Shown here: in pieces, positions 6,901-7,796 of the stretch | Layout of the letters: the number at the start of each line of letters is the position of its first letter | Numbering within the stretch: the stretch's first letter is position 1 | From: Veillonella sp. | Lineage (GTDB): Bacteria; Bacillota; Negativicutes; Veillonellales; Veillonellaceae | DNA length: 7,796 nt | Direction of reading: 5' to 3' | NCBI RefSeq assembly: GCF_019414865.1 | Contig: NZ_DXLG01000073.1 | Coordinates: 1 to 7,796, forward strand | Program-made: the position numbers and the translations under genes | Notes under the pieces: model-generated | What the model was told of the DNA's origin: nothing | Seen by the model: only the letters and a program-made list of their open reading frames with translations | The model's database searches: none

Positions 6901-7796
6901 ATGGATAATAGAGAATGGCAAACCTTTGTAACCGTTGTGGATGAAGGGAATATTACAAGGGCTGCAGAAAAATTATTTTTATCACAACCGGCTCTAAGCT
7001 ATCGGTTGCGCCATATGGAAAAAGCCTTGGGCCATTCTCTGTTGTTGCGAACTGCTGAAGGGATTGCTCTTACAGCACAAGGCGAAATTTTTTATGACTA
7101 CTGTAAAAGAATGATGCAAGATCAAGAGGCCTTAGAAAATGCTATGAATTCCGCTTCTGGTAAGATTCAAGGGACCTTAAAAATCGCATCATCCATCAAC
7201 TTTGCAGACTATGAACTACCAGCTTTACTGAAATCATTCCGGGAGCAATATCCGGATGTGCATATTCAAGTTAAGACTGCTTTCAGCCATCAAGTGGTAA
7301 AAATGTTTAATTCTGGTGACTGTATGGTTGCCTTTGCTCGTGGTGGCTATGAAGTATCTGGTAAATCTGAATTACTATTGGAGGAACCGTATTGTTTGGT
7401 TTATAAAGAATTAGTACCACCTGAGTCGTTAGAGAAGGTACCATTCATTAAATACCAAACAGATGCGTCTGTAGCAAACATTATTGAAACGTGGTGTGCT
7501 GAGCATTTTGAAGAACCACCGAGTGTTGCGATGGATGTAAATTCTATGAGTACGTGCCGTCACTTTGTACGCGCCGGCCTTGGATGGTCCATTTTGACCT
7601 ACATGGGCCTTGGATCTTGTAAGGATAGAGATATATATGTAAGCCCATTGCGTAGCAAAGATGGTACCTATATCACTCGTGATACAAATATGGTATATAC
7701 AAAGGATACGGAAAATCTTGTTGTAGTTAAAACATTCATTGAATATGTTCGTGATTACTATAAAAAACATACTGTTGTAGATAATAGTATTTTTAG
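6901..7796 (+). CDS. LysR-type transcriptional regulator (3' end cut by the window edge)
   Basis: A DNA-binding regulator of the LysR family. The frame is open from the ATG at 6901 to the window edge, giving 298 complete codons plus two bases (AG) of the next, with no stop. LysR proteins are usually about 290-310 residues, so only a few residues should be missing. The N-terminal winged helix-turn-helix is clear: FVTVVDEGNITRAAEKLFLS (9-28), then QPALSYRLRHME (29-40), and the wing region ending in LTAQGE (57-62). A linker helix follows to about residue 90. The rest is the effector-binding domain, which begins with GTLKIASS (about residue 96) and includes the typical glycine-rich RAGLGWSIL stretch (about 223-231). 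Effector and targets cannot be read from the sequence. Most LysR genes are divergent from a target operon; this one instead lies downstream of, and almost touches, the BI-1 family gene, so that gene is a possible target or partner. Family assignment is strong. Confidence 0.93.
   Translation, partial: MDNREWQTFVTVVDEGNITRAAEKLFLSQPALSYRLRHMEKALGHSLLLRTAEGIALTAQGEIFYDYCKRMMQDQEALENAMNSASGKIQGTLKIASSINFADYELPALLKSFREQYPDVHIQVKTAFSHQVVKMFNSGDCMVAFARGGYEVSGKSELLLEEPYCLVYKELVPPESLEKVPFIKYQTDASVANIIETWCAEHFEEPPSVAMDVNSMSTCRHFVRAGLGWSILTYMGLGSCKDRDIYVSPLRSKDGTYITRDTNMVYTKDTENLVVVKTFIEYVRDYYKKHTVVDNSIF

Noticed and set aside
7572..7617. GGCCTTGGAT repeated twice within the LysR gene
   Set aside because: Both copies encode Gly-Leu-Gly segments in frame; two short copies do not make a repeat element and are explained by the protein sequence.
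7429..7770. A 113-codon minus-strand open frame near the right edge
   Set aside because: It overlaps the LysR effector-binding domain, whose + strand frame continues to the window end with family motifs; the minus frame has no recognisable features.
7790..7796. Apparent TAG at the window end as a stop for the LysR gene
   Set aside because: The TAG is out of frame; the in-frame codons are ATT, TTT and then AG plus a missing base, so the gene continues past the edge.

Overview
The window reads as ordinary, tightly packed chromosomal DNA from a low-to-medium GC Firmicutes-type bacterium. My best guess is the Negativicutes, perhaps Veillonella or a close relative. This rests on the strong AGGAGG-type ribosome sites, the clostridial flavour of the DnaE protein, a pyruvate kinase with the extra C-terminal domain seen in Bacillus and Clostridium, and general codon feel. 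It is an inference, not a database match.

All five genes lie on the + strand. Positions 1-120 hold a terminator-like hairpin belonging to whatever lies upstream, followed by an AT-rich promoter region. Then come a YgjP/DUF45-type zinc metallopeptidase (121-864), the DNA polymerase III alpha subunit DnaE (877-4284), pyruvate kinase with a C-terminal PEP-utiliser-like domain (4360-6108), a seven-helix Bax inhibitor-1 (TMBIM) family membrane protein (6146-6889), and a LysR-type regulator that runs off the right edge (6901-7796). Gaps between genes are 12, 75, 37 and 11 bases. None contains a convincing terminator, so much or all of the run could be one transcript. The ribosome site of dnaE and that of the LysR gene each overlap the stop codon of the gene before. 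There are no non-coding stretches over 300 bases, and I see no tRNA, rRNA, mobile element or CRISPR.

The genes form two loose themes. Replication (dnaE) sits beside lower glycolysis (pyk), an arrangement known from other Firmicutes, where pfkA often lies between the two but here does not. A small membrane protein is followed by its own co-directional LysR regulator. The points most worth a second look are the replacement of the conserved His by Asp in the C-terminal domain of pyruvate kinase, a degenerate clamp-binding motif in DnaE, an intact metal-binding PHP domain in DnaE, and a pair of competing inverted repeats just ahead of pyk. I do not see an obvious new multi-gene system.
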